Shown here piece after piece: positions 34,502 to 43,271 of a stretch of 64,000 bases of DNA. Both the position numbers and the translations under genes were made by a program. Source of the DNA: an uncultured Rhodospirillales bacterium (GTDB lineage Bacteria > Pseudomonadota > Alphaproteobacteria > Azospirillales > Azospirillaceae); assembly GCA_903927615.1 (NCBI GenBank), contig CAIYNU010000006.1:152922-216921 (forward strand), written 5' to 3'. The notes beneath the pieces are model-generated. The model saw only the letters and a list, made by a program, of their open reading frames with translations, was not told where the DNA came from and searched no databases. Within the stretch, counting starts at the first letter, position 1, and the number at the start of each line of letters is the position of its first letter.

Positions 34502-35347
34502 TCAGCCCCGCAAACCAAACATCGCACCCAGCGTGCCCCCCCACAGCAAGGCTGCGACGCCCCCAATGAGCAGAAACGGTCCGAACGGCACCGGTTGCGA
34601 ACGATGTCTATTTCCAGAGAAAACCAGGGCGAGCCCCACGATGCTTCCGAGTACGCTCGCGATCACTGCCACCTGCGGCAGGTGACTCCAGCCGATCCAG
34701 GCCCCGATCGCGCCCAGAAGCTTGGCATCACCGGCTCCCATGACCGGATGTCCGGTCAGCCGGGCCCCGACTCGACTGAGCATAAGGAAAGCCAGGTAGC
34801 CGGCCACGGCACCGATGATCGCGACCGAGGAGGTGACGAAGATGTTTTGGGTCGATGCCAGCAATCCCAGCCATAACAGCGGCAAAGACAACAAATCCGG
34901 GATCAACATGTGGCGCAGATCAATCGCAGCGATGGCGATGGCAAACCACACGAACACCGTGGCCGTCAGCCCCTGGGCGGTTAAACCGAAGTGCCAGGTC
35001 AGCAGCGGACCGGCGGCGGCGGATGCCGCCTCGACCACCGGGTAACGCCAGCCAATGGGGGCGGCACAGGCCGAGCAGCGGCCGAGCAGCACAAGGTAAC
35101 TCAGGAGCGGCACATTTTCCCATGGCCGCAACCGGTGGCCGCAGCTTGGACAGGCCGAAGCCGGCAGCGCCAGATCATATCGATCGTCTTCGCCGGCGTC
35201 GCCGTCTTCGCCGGAGCCGCGGTCGATCATGATCGGCAGGCGATGGATGACGACGTTGAGGAAACTGCCGATCAGGGCGCCGATCAGTCCCAGACCGATC
35301 AGTTGCAGGGTTTCGGGCAGGTGCAGCAGGCCAGACAGTGACGTCAC
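34502..35347 (-). CDS. pilD: Prepilin peptidase / N-methyltransferase
   Basis: 281 residues from GTG 35347, which lies two bases after the lytic transglycosylase stop (TAAcgGTG). The first membrane segment has GALIGSFLNVVIHRLP. A zinc-type four-cysteine loop follows (CPSCGHRL and CSACAAP), then the two catalytic aspartates in DLRHMLIPD and GAGDAKLLGAIG. It cleaves prepilin leaders after Gly and methylates the new N-terminus. The open frame extends upstream but overlaps the transglycosylase, so that part is a shadow. Confidence 0.94.
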   Translation of the reverse strand: MTSLSGLLHLPETLQLIGLGLIGALIGSFLNVVIHRLPIMIDRGSGEDGDAGEDDRYDLALPASACPSCGHRLRPWENVPLLSYLVLLGRCSACAAPIGWRYPVVEAASAAAGPLLTWHFGLTAQGLTATVFVWFAIAIAAIDLRHMLIPDLLSLPLLWLGLLASTQNIFVTSSVAIIGAVAGYLAFLMLSRVGARLTGHPVMGAGDAKLLGAIGAWIGWSHLPQVAVIASVLGSIVGLALVFSGNRHRSQPVPFGPFLLIGGVAALLWGGTLGAMFGLRG

Positions 35348-35349
35348 CG

Positions 35350-36324
35350 TTATCTTCCCCGTAAGAGCAACTTCGATGGCGCGGCGGCCGAGGCATCGTA
35401 CGGAAGCCGACTCGAGGGATAGCGATTGAGGATACGGCGGACATAGGTTTGGGTTTCCGAGAACGGCGGAATGCCGCCATGGGCCTCCACCGCCCCCTCG
35501 CCGGCATTGTAGCCGGCCAGGGCCAGTTGGACGTCGCCCTCGAAACGCGCCAGCAACCAACGCAGGTAGCTCATGCCGCCCCGGAGATTGTCCTCGGGAT
35601 CGAACAGGTCGACCACCCCGAAACGGGCGGCGGTTTCCGGGATCAGTTGCATCAGGCCGCAGGCTCCCCGGTTGGACACGGAGCCCGCCTTGAACCCCGA
35701 CTCGGCGTCGATGACCACCAGCACCAGGGCCGGATCCAGATGGTAACGCGGCGCCATGGATTGCACCAGGGAGACGATACGCTGGGGCGGCGGCGACGAA
35801 AAGCCGGAGGGGGGCCGGGGCACCACGCCCGGCTGGTAGGGGACCGGCACGAACGCCGAGGGTTGACGGCGCGGTGAGCATGATGGCGCGTCGCCGCCGA
35901 AATAGCTGCCCATGGCCCGGGCCATGGCCTGGGCATAGGAATGGCCGTTCCTCGCCGCCACCCGAACCCAGGCCTGGCTGTTGCGGATGTCGACCGGTAC
36001 GCCCCAACCCATCAGGAAAATCTGACCCAGGCGCCACGCCGCCTCGGGATGACCGTGCTCTGCCGCCTTGCAGTACCATTCACGGGCCTTGCGCAGATCG
36101 GGCGGAACATCTTCGCCCAAGTCATAAACCCGGGCGAGATCGAACTGGGCGGCGACATTCTTATCGTGCGTGGCCTCGGCTTGCAGCGCGGCCACCTCGG
36201 GTGGCAGATCCGCGGCCGGAACCGGTCCCACCTGCGCCAACATCACACCGGCCGCCAATGCCCCCAGGCGGCTGGCCCTGACCCCGTGCCGTCGCGACAA
36301 ACCTAGCCCCCCAACGCCGGTCAC
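35350..36324 (-). CDS. Sel1-repeat lytic transglycosylase (SLT family)
   Basis: 324 residues. The N-terminus is export-like (SRLGALAAGVMLAQVGPVPA). Sel1/TPR-like repeats lie at residues 45-130 (AEHGHPEAAWRLGQIFLMG, then RNSQAWVRVAARNGHSYAQ). A C-terminal goose-lysozyme-like SLT domain (residues 185-310) has catalytic Glu in IDAESGFKAG, NRGACGLMQLIPETA and LALAGYNAGEGAV. The longest frame starts at GTG 36324, but the exact start is unclear. It would open the peptidoglycan for the pilus machine. It is coupled to the prepilin peptidase gene. Confidence 0.88.
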   Translation of the reverse strand: MTGVGGLGLSRRHGVRASRLGALAAGVMLAQVGPVPAADLPPEVAALQAEATHDKNVAAQFDLARVYDLGEDVPPDLRKAREWYCKAAEHGHPEAAWRLGQIFLMGWGVPVDIRNSQAWVRVAARNGHSYAQAMARAMGSYFGGDAPSCSPRRQPSAFVPVPYQPGVVPRPPSGFSSPPPQRIVSLVQSMAPRYHLDPALVLVVIDAESGFKAGSVSNRGACGLMQLIPETAARFGVVDLFDPEDNLRGGMSYLRWLLARFEGDVQLALAGYNAGEGAVEAHGGIPPFSETQTYVRRILNRYPSSRLPYDASAAAPSKLLLRGR

Positions 36325-36369
36325 ACCCCCGCGCCGGACCCGCCCGACCGGCGCCCCCTCAAACGGCGT

Positions 36370-36419
36370 CGGGAGTCCGATCGACTCCCCCGCCGACGGG
36401 CGGGTCGATCGGACTCCCG
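36370..36419. terminator. Long perfect inverted repeat (16-bp arms)
   Basis: CGGGAGTCCGATCGAC (36370-36385) and GTCGATCGGACTCCCG (36404-36419) are perfect arms around an 18-base loop, between the major pilin stop and the transglycosylase start. It could lower read-through from the pilin gene, as is common for highly expressed subunits. No T-run follows. It could alternatively be a protein binding site. Confidence 0.55.
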
Positions 36420-36584
36420 GATTGGAATGATCTATGGAAAATGCGGCTTCATCGTATGCTTTTTCTCACAAGAACCGGGACTCATGCCAACGGCCCCACG
36501 GTCCGGGACCATCGTACGAGAACGCCTTGCGCCAGGTCACTTCATCGCAGCCACGGAATGGCTGCGATGAATATCCCCAAGTCC

Positions 36585-37244
36585 TTAGCCTGCCGACGAC
36601 GTGCCCGCACTGCTGCTGGTAGCGCAGGCGCCACCCGCAGTAAAGGTCGAAGCCGCGACGTATTCACCGGTGAAGGTGTTGCCCGTCCAGCCTGTATTGG
36701 TTGATGGGATCGAGGAGAAGTAAACGTGAGACTGCGTTGTGGGAGTTGCCGCCGTCCAACTACTGCTGGTAATAGATCCCGCCTGCGCGACCACGCAAAC
36801 ATTAATCGGGCTCGCCGAACCGGCAGTGGCGGCCGCGGCATAAACCTTGTATTCCCAGGTCGTGCCCGACGACAAAGACCACGCCATGGCCGACAAAGCC
36901 TTGGAGATGTCGTGAGTTCCGCCGGTGCCCGTTTCGGACGGATCTTCGACCTTGCCGTTGACCGCACTGACGACGTTCGCCACCGTCATGCCGACGCCGA
37001 GCAAACCGGCCACCGACGAGGAAATCGCCGCCGCGTTCTGGATCGGGTCGGTGGTCTGCGCCTGCTTCACGAAATTCATGAACACAGGAATGCCGATGCT
37101 CGCCAGGATGCCGATGATCGCGACCACGACCATCAGTTCGATCAGGGTGAAGCCGCCCTCTTTGCTAAGCTTCCTTTGGTTGATAACATACCTGATCTGA
37201 TCAGCGACAGGCATGGCATCAATATTTTCGCGCCCGTTTTTCAT
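36585..37244 (-). CDS. Type IV prepilin, probable major subunit (MshA/PilA-like)
   Basis: 219 residues from ATG 37244 (AAGGAA eight bases upstream). The leader ends LSKEGG, followed by FTLIELMVVVAIIGILASIG and the helix VFMNFVKQAQTTDPIQNAAA. The C-terminal domain is rich in Ser, Thr, Ala and Gly and has two cysteines (NVCVVAQ, GGACATS) likely forming a loop. It is first in the locus and separated from later genes by a strong hairpin, the usual layout for the most abundant pilin. The leader is longer than usual (about 30 residues). Confidence 0.9.
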   Translation of the reverse strand: MKNGRENIDAMPVADQIRYVINQRKLSKEGGFTLIELMVVVAIIGILASIGIPVFMNFVKQAQTTDPIQNAAAISSSVAGLLGVGMTVANVVSAVNGKVEDPSETGTGGTHDISKALSAMAWSLSSGTTWEYKVYAAAATAGSASPINVCVVAQAGSITSSSWTAATPTTQSHVYFSSIPSTNTGWTGNTFTGEYVAASTFTAGGACATSSSAGTSSAG

Positions 37245-37536
37245 GCGCCCGTTCCTTTGCATTCTCGGTTGTGCCAACCGTTAGTTGCGAATTTCGTACT
37301 TTATGCCACCAATGTTGCACACGCATGCAAAACATGGCGGCATCTTGTGCCCCCACCGGCCCTGGTTGCCGAACGTCACGCCGGAGCGAGAATCGACAGG
37401 GTGTGATCATCGCTCAACGGATCGACTGTTTCCAGAGTCATGTAACGGTGTTGTGAGGGCCCCACCATTTTTTTGATGATCATGCGCCCGACCATACCAC
37501 CAGCGACGGGTGAGTACGACCTCATTCGAGCCGTCG
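37245..37536. promoter_or_regulatory. Upstream region of the pilin gene and locus
   Basis: 292 bp, more AT-rich than the surrounding DNA. It should contain the promoter for the leftward pilus locus. I looked for a sigma-54 site; a TGGCAC is present, but its spacing to the downstream TGC is too long. No gene seen. Confidence 0.4.
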
Positions 37537-39555
37537 TTATGATGTAATATTGACGGACTTGCCTTCTGGACTCACCAAAGGCCGGCAACCCCTGGAATTC
37601 TTGACCTTAATGAGGGTCTGACGGGCCAGCACGATCAGGATCAAAAAGCTTAGCGACCAAACCAGATGGCCGTAGCGACCGCCCGAATTGTAGAACAACA
37701 GGACCGCATGCTGGGCCAGCACCACCCCCGCTAGCGTACGCAAGGGTAACGGGATCGAACGGCCAAAAACGGCCCAAATGGTGGCGATAACCGCCGCCTG
37801 CCGCCAGACTTCGTAGGGCGCGACCCAGGCGGCGATCTTGTGGCCGACCCGGATCAGCACCGGGTCCTGCCAGTCAAAGGTCAGCAACGGCAGCACCGCA
37901 TGCCGGTAATCGGCTGGACTGGCGACCAGATTGGCGCTGATGTCCGCAGCCGTGGTGAAGGGCACGAACACCCCGCCATAGACCCAATTGTGCAGAGGCA
38001 GCAGGAGTACGGGCGCGAAACCGGCGGCGAGCGGGACCAGGGCGCCGGGCCGATGGCGGTACACCAGCCAACCCGCCGCCACCGTCAGCAGAATGGCGGC
38101 GCCCGGCGCCAGATTGGGCCGGATCGCCACCGCCCCGGCCAGAGCCAGTCCGACCAGCAGCCAGGGAGCGACCCGCCGGTCCGCCGGGATGACCGATGAG
38201 CGGGACAGTCGGGGCAAGATCAACGCCAGGGCGGCCAGGAACAGACCATAACCAAACGGCTCGCCGAAGCCCCGGAGCAGTAACCGGATGTAGTAAAAGT
38301 TCCAGAAGCCGTAGGTCTCGAACAGCGGTACCGACAGAAAGACCAGAAACAGCCCGACCGCCCAACGCTCCGGCAGCAGGGTCCGCATCACCGCCAGCAG
38401 GAGCAGGGGAAACAGGCCGGTGAATAGTAAGGCGCCGTACGCGGTCTCGCCGAACAGGACCAGTTGGAGCGCATCCAGATACCGCTTGCCGGGCATGAAA
38501 TAGAACGCGTCCTCGTTGCCCCGAAGCGCCTCGGCCCAATCGCCCCGGACGGCCGCCTGGACCATGTCATGAGCGAAGGAGGCGTAGGTCAGGCCGTCGT
38601 TGCCGCCCTCGAAGATCACGAAACCGGACCGCAGGTCCCACAGAAAGCCGGGCCTGTGCTCGCCTGAGATGATAAAGGCGGTGACAATCGCCGCAATCAT
38701 CGAAATAGCCGGCAGCGGTACGGCATGGCGGTTGACCCGGATCAGAAGTACGCCGACCGCCAGGACGGTGATGAGTCCCAAACCGGTCGCAAGCCAAGTC
38801 AGAGCGGCCACCGGCAGCGGTGGTTCAAGCGTCACGGCCAAAGGCCGTTGCGGGTCGATGTCGATGCCGAACAGGGGACCGGGCAACGGCCCGTCAAGGG
38901 TGCGGCATGTGGTCGCATCGTGCCCCGTCCGCTCGAAGCCGCCGGCGGCGGTGGGCCAGAACAGGTCGCCTCGCCAACAGACCCGGCCCCCGGCCAGAAC
39001 CGCAGGCAGCTCCAGCCTGACGAAGTACGGCAGAGCGGTTCGCACCAGCCCATGCTCGGGCAGCCAGACATTATAGTGCCAACCGTTGACCGCGCCCAGC
39101 CGAAGTCCGGCCGCCGAGGCAAAGGCCAAACCGTGGAGCACCCGGGAATAGTCGGGCGCCTGAAACACCCCGTCGCCCGAGAAGGCATAGGGCGTGTCGG
39201 CGGCCCGGGCGGCGACGCCCTGGGGATACCGTGTCACAAAACCATCACGCAACGCCCGAAACACCTCGGCCGGCAACGCCCGCTCGAAGACGCCGCCCGG
39301 TCCGGCGTAGACGAAGACGTTTTCGCCCTCCTGAATCATGGGAAGCGGTAACGCCACCCGGACACCGGTCAGCACCGCCACCGCGCCCAGCGCCAGGGCC
39401 CAGCGCCGGGTCCCGGCCCGTACGGTTCCGGCCGCCAGCGCCACCACCAGGGCCGCCAGGGCCGCCGCCTCGACGGGCGTATTGACCGGAGCCCCCAACC
39501 CCACCACCGCCAGAACCAACACACCGAGAATTCTCAGAATGCCAAGCAAGGTCAC
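37537..39555 (-). CDS. Large multi-pass membrane protein (GT-C-like), unknown specificity
   Basis: About 672 residues from GTG 39555. Two N-terminal helices lead to a large extracytoplasmic part (residues 65-250) with cysteines CWRGDLF and CRTLDGP. About nine further membrane segments follow, including a loop with SGFVIFEGGNDGLTYASFAH and FYFMPGKRYLDALQL, the spacing seen in GT-C glycosyltransferases. The C-terminal tail (SRGCRPLVSPEGKSVNITS) is encoded by a copy of the dispersed hairpin repeat, so the original stop may have been lost. The direct role is unknown; glycosylation of the pilus or envelope is a guess from context. Confidence 0.7.
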   Translation of the reverse strand: MTLLGILRILGVLVLAVVGLGAPVNTPVEAAALAALVVALAAGTVRAGTRRWALALGAVAVLTGVRVALPLPMIQEGENVFVYAGPGGVFERALPAEVFRALRDGFVTRYPQGVAARAADTPYAFSGDGVFQAPDYSRVLHGLAFASAAGLRLGAVNGWHYNVWLPEHGLVRTALPYFVRLELPAVLAGGRVCWRGDLFWPTAAGGFERTGHDATTCRTLDGPLPGPLFGIDIDPQRPLAVTLEPPLPVAALTWLATGLGLITVLAVGVLLIRVNRHAVPLPAISMIAAIVTAFIISGEHRPGFLWDLRSGFVIFEGGNDGLTYASFAHDMVQAAVRGDWAEALRGNEDAFYFMPGKRYLDALQLVLFGETAYGALLFTGLFPLLLLAVMRTLLPERWAVGLFLVFLSVPLFETYGFWNFYYIRLLLRGFGEPFGYGLFLAALALILPRLSRSSVIPADRRVAPWLLVGLALAGAVAIRPNLAPGAAILLTVAAGWLVYRHRPGALVPLAAGFAPVLLLPLHNWVYGGVFVPFTTAADISANLVASPADYRHAVLPLLTFDWQDPVLIRVGHKIAAWVAPYEVWRQAAVIATIWAVFGRSIPLPLRTLAGVVLAQHAVLLFYNSGGRYGHLVWSLSFLILIVLARQTLIKVKNSRGCRPLVSPEGKSVNITS

Positions 39556-39664
39556 AGGGGCGGTCTTTCCAGTAGCGGCAATCGGGTGCTGAGAGGGGCA
39601 GAATGCCGACGGGAAATCAAGATGCCTCCGACGGCCACGGGCCGCCCCCCAATGGCCGCTGTGG

Positions 39665-42292
39665 TCAAGCCGGCCGCCAGCCCATCGGCAGCCTCTCGCC
39701 TTGGCCGGCGGCGGTCACGGCGGCGTCAAGGAAGGTCTCGAACTCTCGGACCACCCGCATGTCGGCAAACAACTGCTCGTGCGCGCTTACCACCGAGGCT
39801 TCACGGAACGCCTTGTTGCGGTCGGGGTTTCGCCCAAGTTCCAGCGCCAACGGTGCATAGTCTTCCCGTCGATCCACCACCGGCGCCTCGGTGAGTTCCA
39901 TCTGCTTATAGGCGCCGGCGGCAATGCGGCCGCGCAGGAATCGACCGGGCCAAATTACGACCGGCGTGCCGGAGTACATGGTATCATAAAAACTGGTTCC
40001 TCCTCCGAAATGAATTGTATTCAGAACCACATCGCAGACAGACATAAGTTCAATATAACGCTCAGTAGTCATCGGATTGAGAAACAATGTCCTGGTCACG
40101 AGCGCCGGGGACGATCGATGCCAGCGCTTGAGCAATTCTGATTTCCAATGTGCCCAAGGATTATCGATAAGCACCAGATGCCCGGCGGGATCACCGTCAC
40201 AAATCTCGGACAGGATCGCATCAAAATCGGGATGAAATTTAAACAGGGTATGCGGACAGCAGTAAAGTGTGCCCTTGGGGGGCAGACCAAGACTCGAACG
40301 GGTAGCCTTCATTGGCGGGTTAAACAATTTCGGATAAAAGAATGGGATACGGTTTAGGCAAATGAGTCTTTCACTATAATGAGAATCAGCGTCAGCAGGC
40401 TCTATGCTGGTAGCAGAGATAAAATAATCGATTGTATCAAGTCCAGTTGTCTCAGGATGTCCTATACTTACGACTTGCACTGGAGCCAGACGGGAATACG
40501 CCAGGATGTACGTTGTTTGACTCATGCCAATATCAGGATAGAACAGGACATCAAATTCGGCGTCTGCAATCATTTGTTGTTTTTCGATGAGAGTACCAGG
40601 AGTGTTGAGGACCCTGTCGGCGAAGCTATTAAGGAGCTGAGTGAAATCATCGGATTTGGTAGGGTCGGTGTGAATCAGAACAACTTCGAAACGCATGCGA
40701 TCGAGATGGCGTATTAAGCCTGAATAGACCTTGCCGATGGTGTGATTTCTCAGAAATTGGGAGATAATCCCGACCCGGATTCGCCTATGACTCTCGTGAT
40801 GGCGCCAGCTTGAAATGTGCGGTGCAGTAAATGTTACTACAGATGACTTGGTACGTAATAGTCTAGTTAAACTCTTGGTCAGATCACAATTATTATAATT
40901 ATGACACGCCAGATAAAATGGGGAAATATTTAAACTTGTCGGATCGGTGACGTTTCCTGTATATGACATTAACATATCAATACGATCGGCATAACGTCTA
41001 CGCCAATAATTTATATCATCCGATGATTGATAAATTTCTGGCATGAGCAGTTCTGCATTAAAGGCATAATTAAGATACTCAGGTGCGAGTGATAGAGCGC
41101 GCCGATAACTGTCCTCTGCTTCGTTGAACCGGCCAAGGTTTTTCAGGACCAGCCCAAGGTTGCTGTGAATCTGGGCATCCTCCGGTTTAAGCGTAAGTGC
41201 CTGTCGGTAACAGGCTTCAGCTTGGTCAAGCTGACCGCGCGCCCGGAGAATGTTGCCCAGGCTATTGTGGACCTCGACAAGACTCGGACGAATCACCAAA
41301 GCCCGTCGATAACAGGCTTCGGCCTCGTCAGTCCTGCCAACGACCTTGAGGAGTCCGCCGAGACATCTGTAAGCTTCGGCATCGTCTGGATTGATCGCAA
41401 GGGCCTGCCGGTAACGGGCTTCAGCGTCGTCCAGCTTGCCTTGTTCCTGAAGCGCGGTTCCAAGATTGTTGAGCACGTCCGGGGACGCGGGTTTGAGGCG
41501 CAGCGCCTCCGTATAGCAGGCAATCGCGTCGTCCAGCTTGCCTTGTTTTTGCAACACAAGGCCCAGGTTATTGTGCGCTTCGGGATACTCCGGCTGGCAG
41601 CGTAGGGTTTCGCGATACTGGATTATGGCTTCATCGAGCCGGTCGAGTTTCTGAAGGGTAAGGCCAAGATTATAATAAGCCTGCGGATAATTGGGCATAA
41701 TCGCAATAGCTTTACAGAACTGAGTAGCCGCTTCGTCAAATCGACCTTGCTCTTGTAGCATATTTCCATAATTATTGAAATAGATATGATTACTACCATC
41801 GACTTGGATCGCCCTAACGATCATCGTGATTCCTTCTGCCAACTTCCCATTCCGAAATAAAATTATCGCGAGATCATTCAAGCTGTCCGCGTGCCGATAG
41901 TCTACCTTCAAGATTTCCAGATATTTTTGCTCTGCTTCTGCTAGCCTGCCGGCCTCATGCTGCAATCTGGCGTATGCAAATGTCTCCATGATATACTGCT
42001 TTTGCGCAGAGATGTCCACACAATTGGCGGCGGTCGTGCGGGGGGTCGTTTCCTGGAGCGGCGCGGGATTGGCCGCTGTCCCGGCCAACCGCTCCTTGAG
42101 TGTCGTGATCGCCGCGGTGTGCCCGATTTCTTGGGCTAAGATCAATAATATCTCCATGATGTCCGGATTGCGCACGCGGTTCAGCAGCCAATTGGCAAGA
42201 ACAATACGTACCAGTTGTCGCGCAAACCATCCCCCCCGCGGCCGATTGGGTTCCACGCGATCGGTCTTTCCATCTTGATCCACAGCAATCAC
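39665..42292 (-). CDS. TPR-containing O-linked GlcNAc transferase-like protein (GT41)
   Basis: 875 residues from GTG 42292. Residues 100-410 hold about nine TPRs (QGKLDDAIACYTEALRLKPA and similar). The C-terminal half (residues 500-870) is the GT-B catalytic region of the OGT/SPINDLY type: IRVGIISQFLRNHTIGK, APVQVVSIGHPETTGLDTID, and a nucleotide-binding region with VVLNTIHFGGGTSFYDTMYS and PVVIWPGRFLRGRIAAG. It would add a sugar to protein Ser/Thr. The central part (about 40380-41080) is clearly AT-rich, suggesting transfer or shuffling. Pilins or flagellins are possible targets. Confidence 0.88.
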   Translation of the reverse strand: MIAVDQDGKTDRVEPNRPRGGWFARQLVRIVLANWLLNRVRNPDIMEILLILAQEIGHTAAITTLKERLAGTAANPAPLQETTPRTTAANCVDISAQKQYIMETFAYARLQHEAGRLAEAEQKYLEILKVDYRHADSLNDLAIILFRNGKLAEGITMIVRAIQVDGSNHIYFNNYGNMLQEQGRFDEAATQFCKAIAIMPNYPQAYYNLGLTLQKLDRLDEAIIQYRETLRCQPEYPEAHNNLGLVLQKQGKLDDAIACYTEALRLKPASPDVLNNLGTALQEQGKLDDAEARYRQALAINPDDAEAYRCLGGLLKVVGRTDEAEACYRRALVIRPSLVEVHNSLGNILRARGQLDQAEACYRQALTLKPEDAQIHSNLGLVLKNLGRFNEAEDSYRRALSLAPEYLNYAFNAELLMPEIYQSSDDINYWRRRYADRIDMLMSYTGNVTDPTSLNISPFYLACHNYNNCDLTKSLTRLLRTKSSVVTFTAPHISSWRHHESHRRIRVGIISQFLRNHTIGKVYSGLIRHLDRMRFEVVLIHTDPTKSDDFTQLLNSFADRVLNTPGTLIEKQQMIADAEFDVLFYPDIGMSQTTYILAYSRLAPVQVVSIGHPETTGLDTIDYFISATSIEPADADSHYSERLICLNRIPFFYPKLFNPPMKATRSSLGLPPKGTLYCCPHTLFKFHPDFDAILSEICDGDPAGHLVLIDNPWAHWKSELLKRWHRSSPALVTRTLFLNPMTTERYIELMSVCDVVLNTIHFGGGTSFYDTMYSGTPVVIWPGRFLRGRIAAGAYKQMELTEAPVVDRREDYAPLALELGRNPDRNKAFREASVVSAHEQLFADMRVVREFETFLDAAVTAAGQGERLPMGWRPA

Positions 42293-42736
42293 CTTTTTAC
42301 TGTATCTGCTAATGGTGTACTCGACGAGCGATGTATTTCACGTCTTCATTGGGCCGGAACACTGGCGGGCGACACCGGCACGTCAGTCGGCCGGCGCGGC
42401 CGGTTATAGCACCGGCCCCAACATCTTGTCGCGCCACATGCCACGGTCCGGAGATCCGGACCGACGCGACTTCCGATCAGGGTGCGGAGTCTGGACCGCG
42501 GCCGTCCCGGCCGCAAAAGGGGCGGGCGAGACGCCCACGCTCCCAACGGCGATCCACCGGGATCGGAAACCGCTAACGGGCGCATCACGGTTCCGTGTCC
42601 CGGTGAGCCCGAGCGATCATGCCATGTCCTTCGGCACCCGACCGCCCTCGCAAATTCTCCCGTCGCAAGCCGGTGGCCAACCCCGGATTCCGGCGTTAGG
42701 ATCGGCGGTCAGGGCCTTCCTCGGGAAAGGAACCTT
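42293..42736. repeat. Gene-free region with dispersed repeat element B
   Basis: 444 bp between the divergent OGT-like and DUF2946 genes. It contains a GCGGCC/GGCCGC hairpin (42498-42514). At 42522-42556 there is a 35-bp block GCGGGCGAGACGCCCACGCT, continuing TCCCAACGGCGATCCA. That block is nearly identical to the reverse complement of 59882-59916. No coding signal seen. Confidence 0.7.
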
Positions 42737-43204
42737 GTGAGCAGAATACGGCGCAACCGACGGGACCGTGTGTGGCTGGCCGGCGGCCGGCGGCGCGGGT
42801 GGTTGTCGGCGCTGTCCTGGTTGTCGATCGTCTCGATTCTGTCCCTCCTGTTCATGCCGGTTCCCGATGGCCTGGCCATTGGTGACGATCCCGGGGCCGC
42901 CGTCGCGCCGTGCAGCACCGCCGCTCCCGCCGGTCCCAGCCCGCCGGGACCGGCGGGCCATGGGGAACACGGGAACTGCCCGTTCTGCGTGGCCCATGCC
43001 GGCTACACCCCGCCGCCGCCACAACCGCCGGCATTGGCGGTGGCTCCGCCGCCGCTCCCGGCACCGGCCCGGCCGGTGGCCGGACCGTGGACGTCAACCC
43101 GGTTTTTCCTGATCAGCCCGCCATCGCGGGCGCCCCCCGGTGACGGGCGACGTCCCTCAGCGATAACACGCTGTTCCGGCGCCGAAGGGCTGTGCCCGGT
43201 TTAA
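42737..43204 (+). CDS. DUF2946-like protein of a copper gene cluster
   Basis: 155 residues from GTG 42737 (AAAGGA six bases upstream). A membrane helix (WLSIVSILSLLFMPVPDG) is followed by GHGEHGNCPFCVAHAG, the CxxC/His-rich motif of DUF2946 proteins, and a Pro/Ala-rich part. Such proteins occur with copper uptake/resistance genes and probably bind Cu in the periplasm. The three genes downstream (beta-barrel-like, CopC, CopD) fit this. No closer function known. Confidence 0.72.
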   Translation: MSRIRRNRRDRVWLAGGRRRGWLSALSWLSIVSILSLLFMPVPDGLAIGDDPGAAVAPCSTAAPAGPSPPGPAGHGEHGNCPFCVAHAGYTPPPPQPPALAVAPPPLPAPARPVAGPWTSTRFFLISPPSRAPPGDGRRPSAITRCSGAEGLCPV

Positions 43205-43271
43205 GAGCCGGACAGGGCGCTCGTCGCGTCCCGGAACGCCTCCCGCAGGTTTCCGATTCAGGAGTTTACCG

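Noticed and set aside
37245-37300. Sigma-54 promoter for the major pilin
   Set aside because: TGGCAC is present, but the following TGC is three bases too far for the -24/-12 rule.
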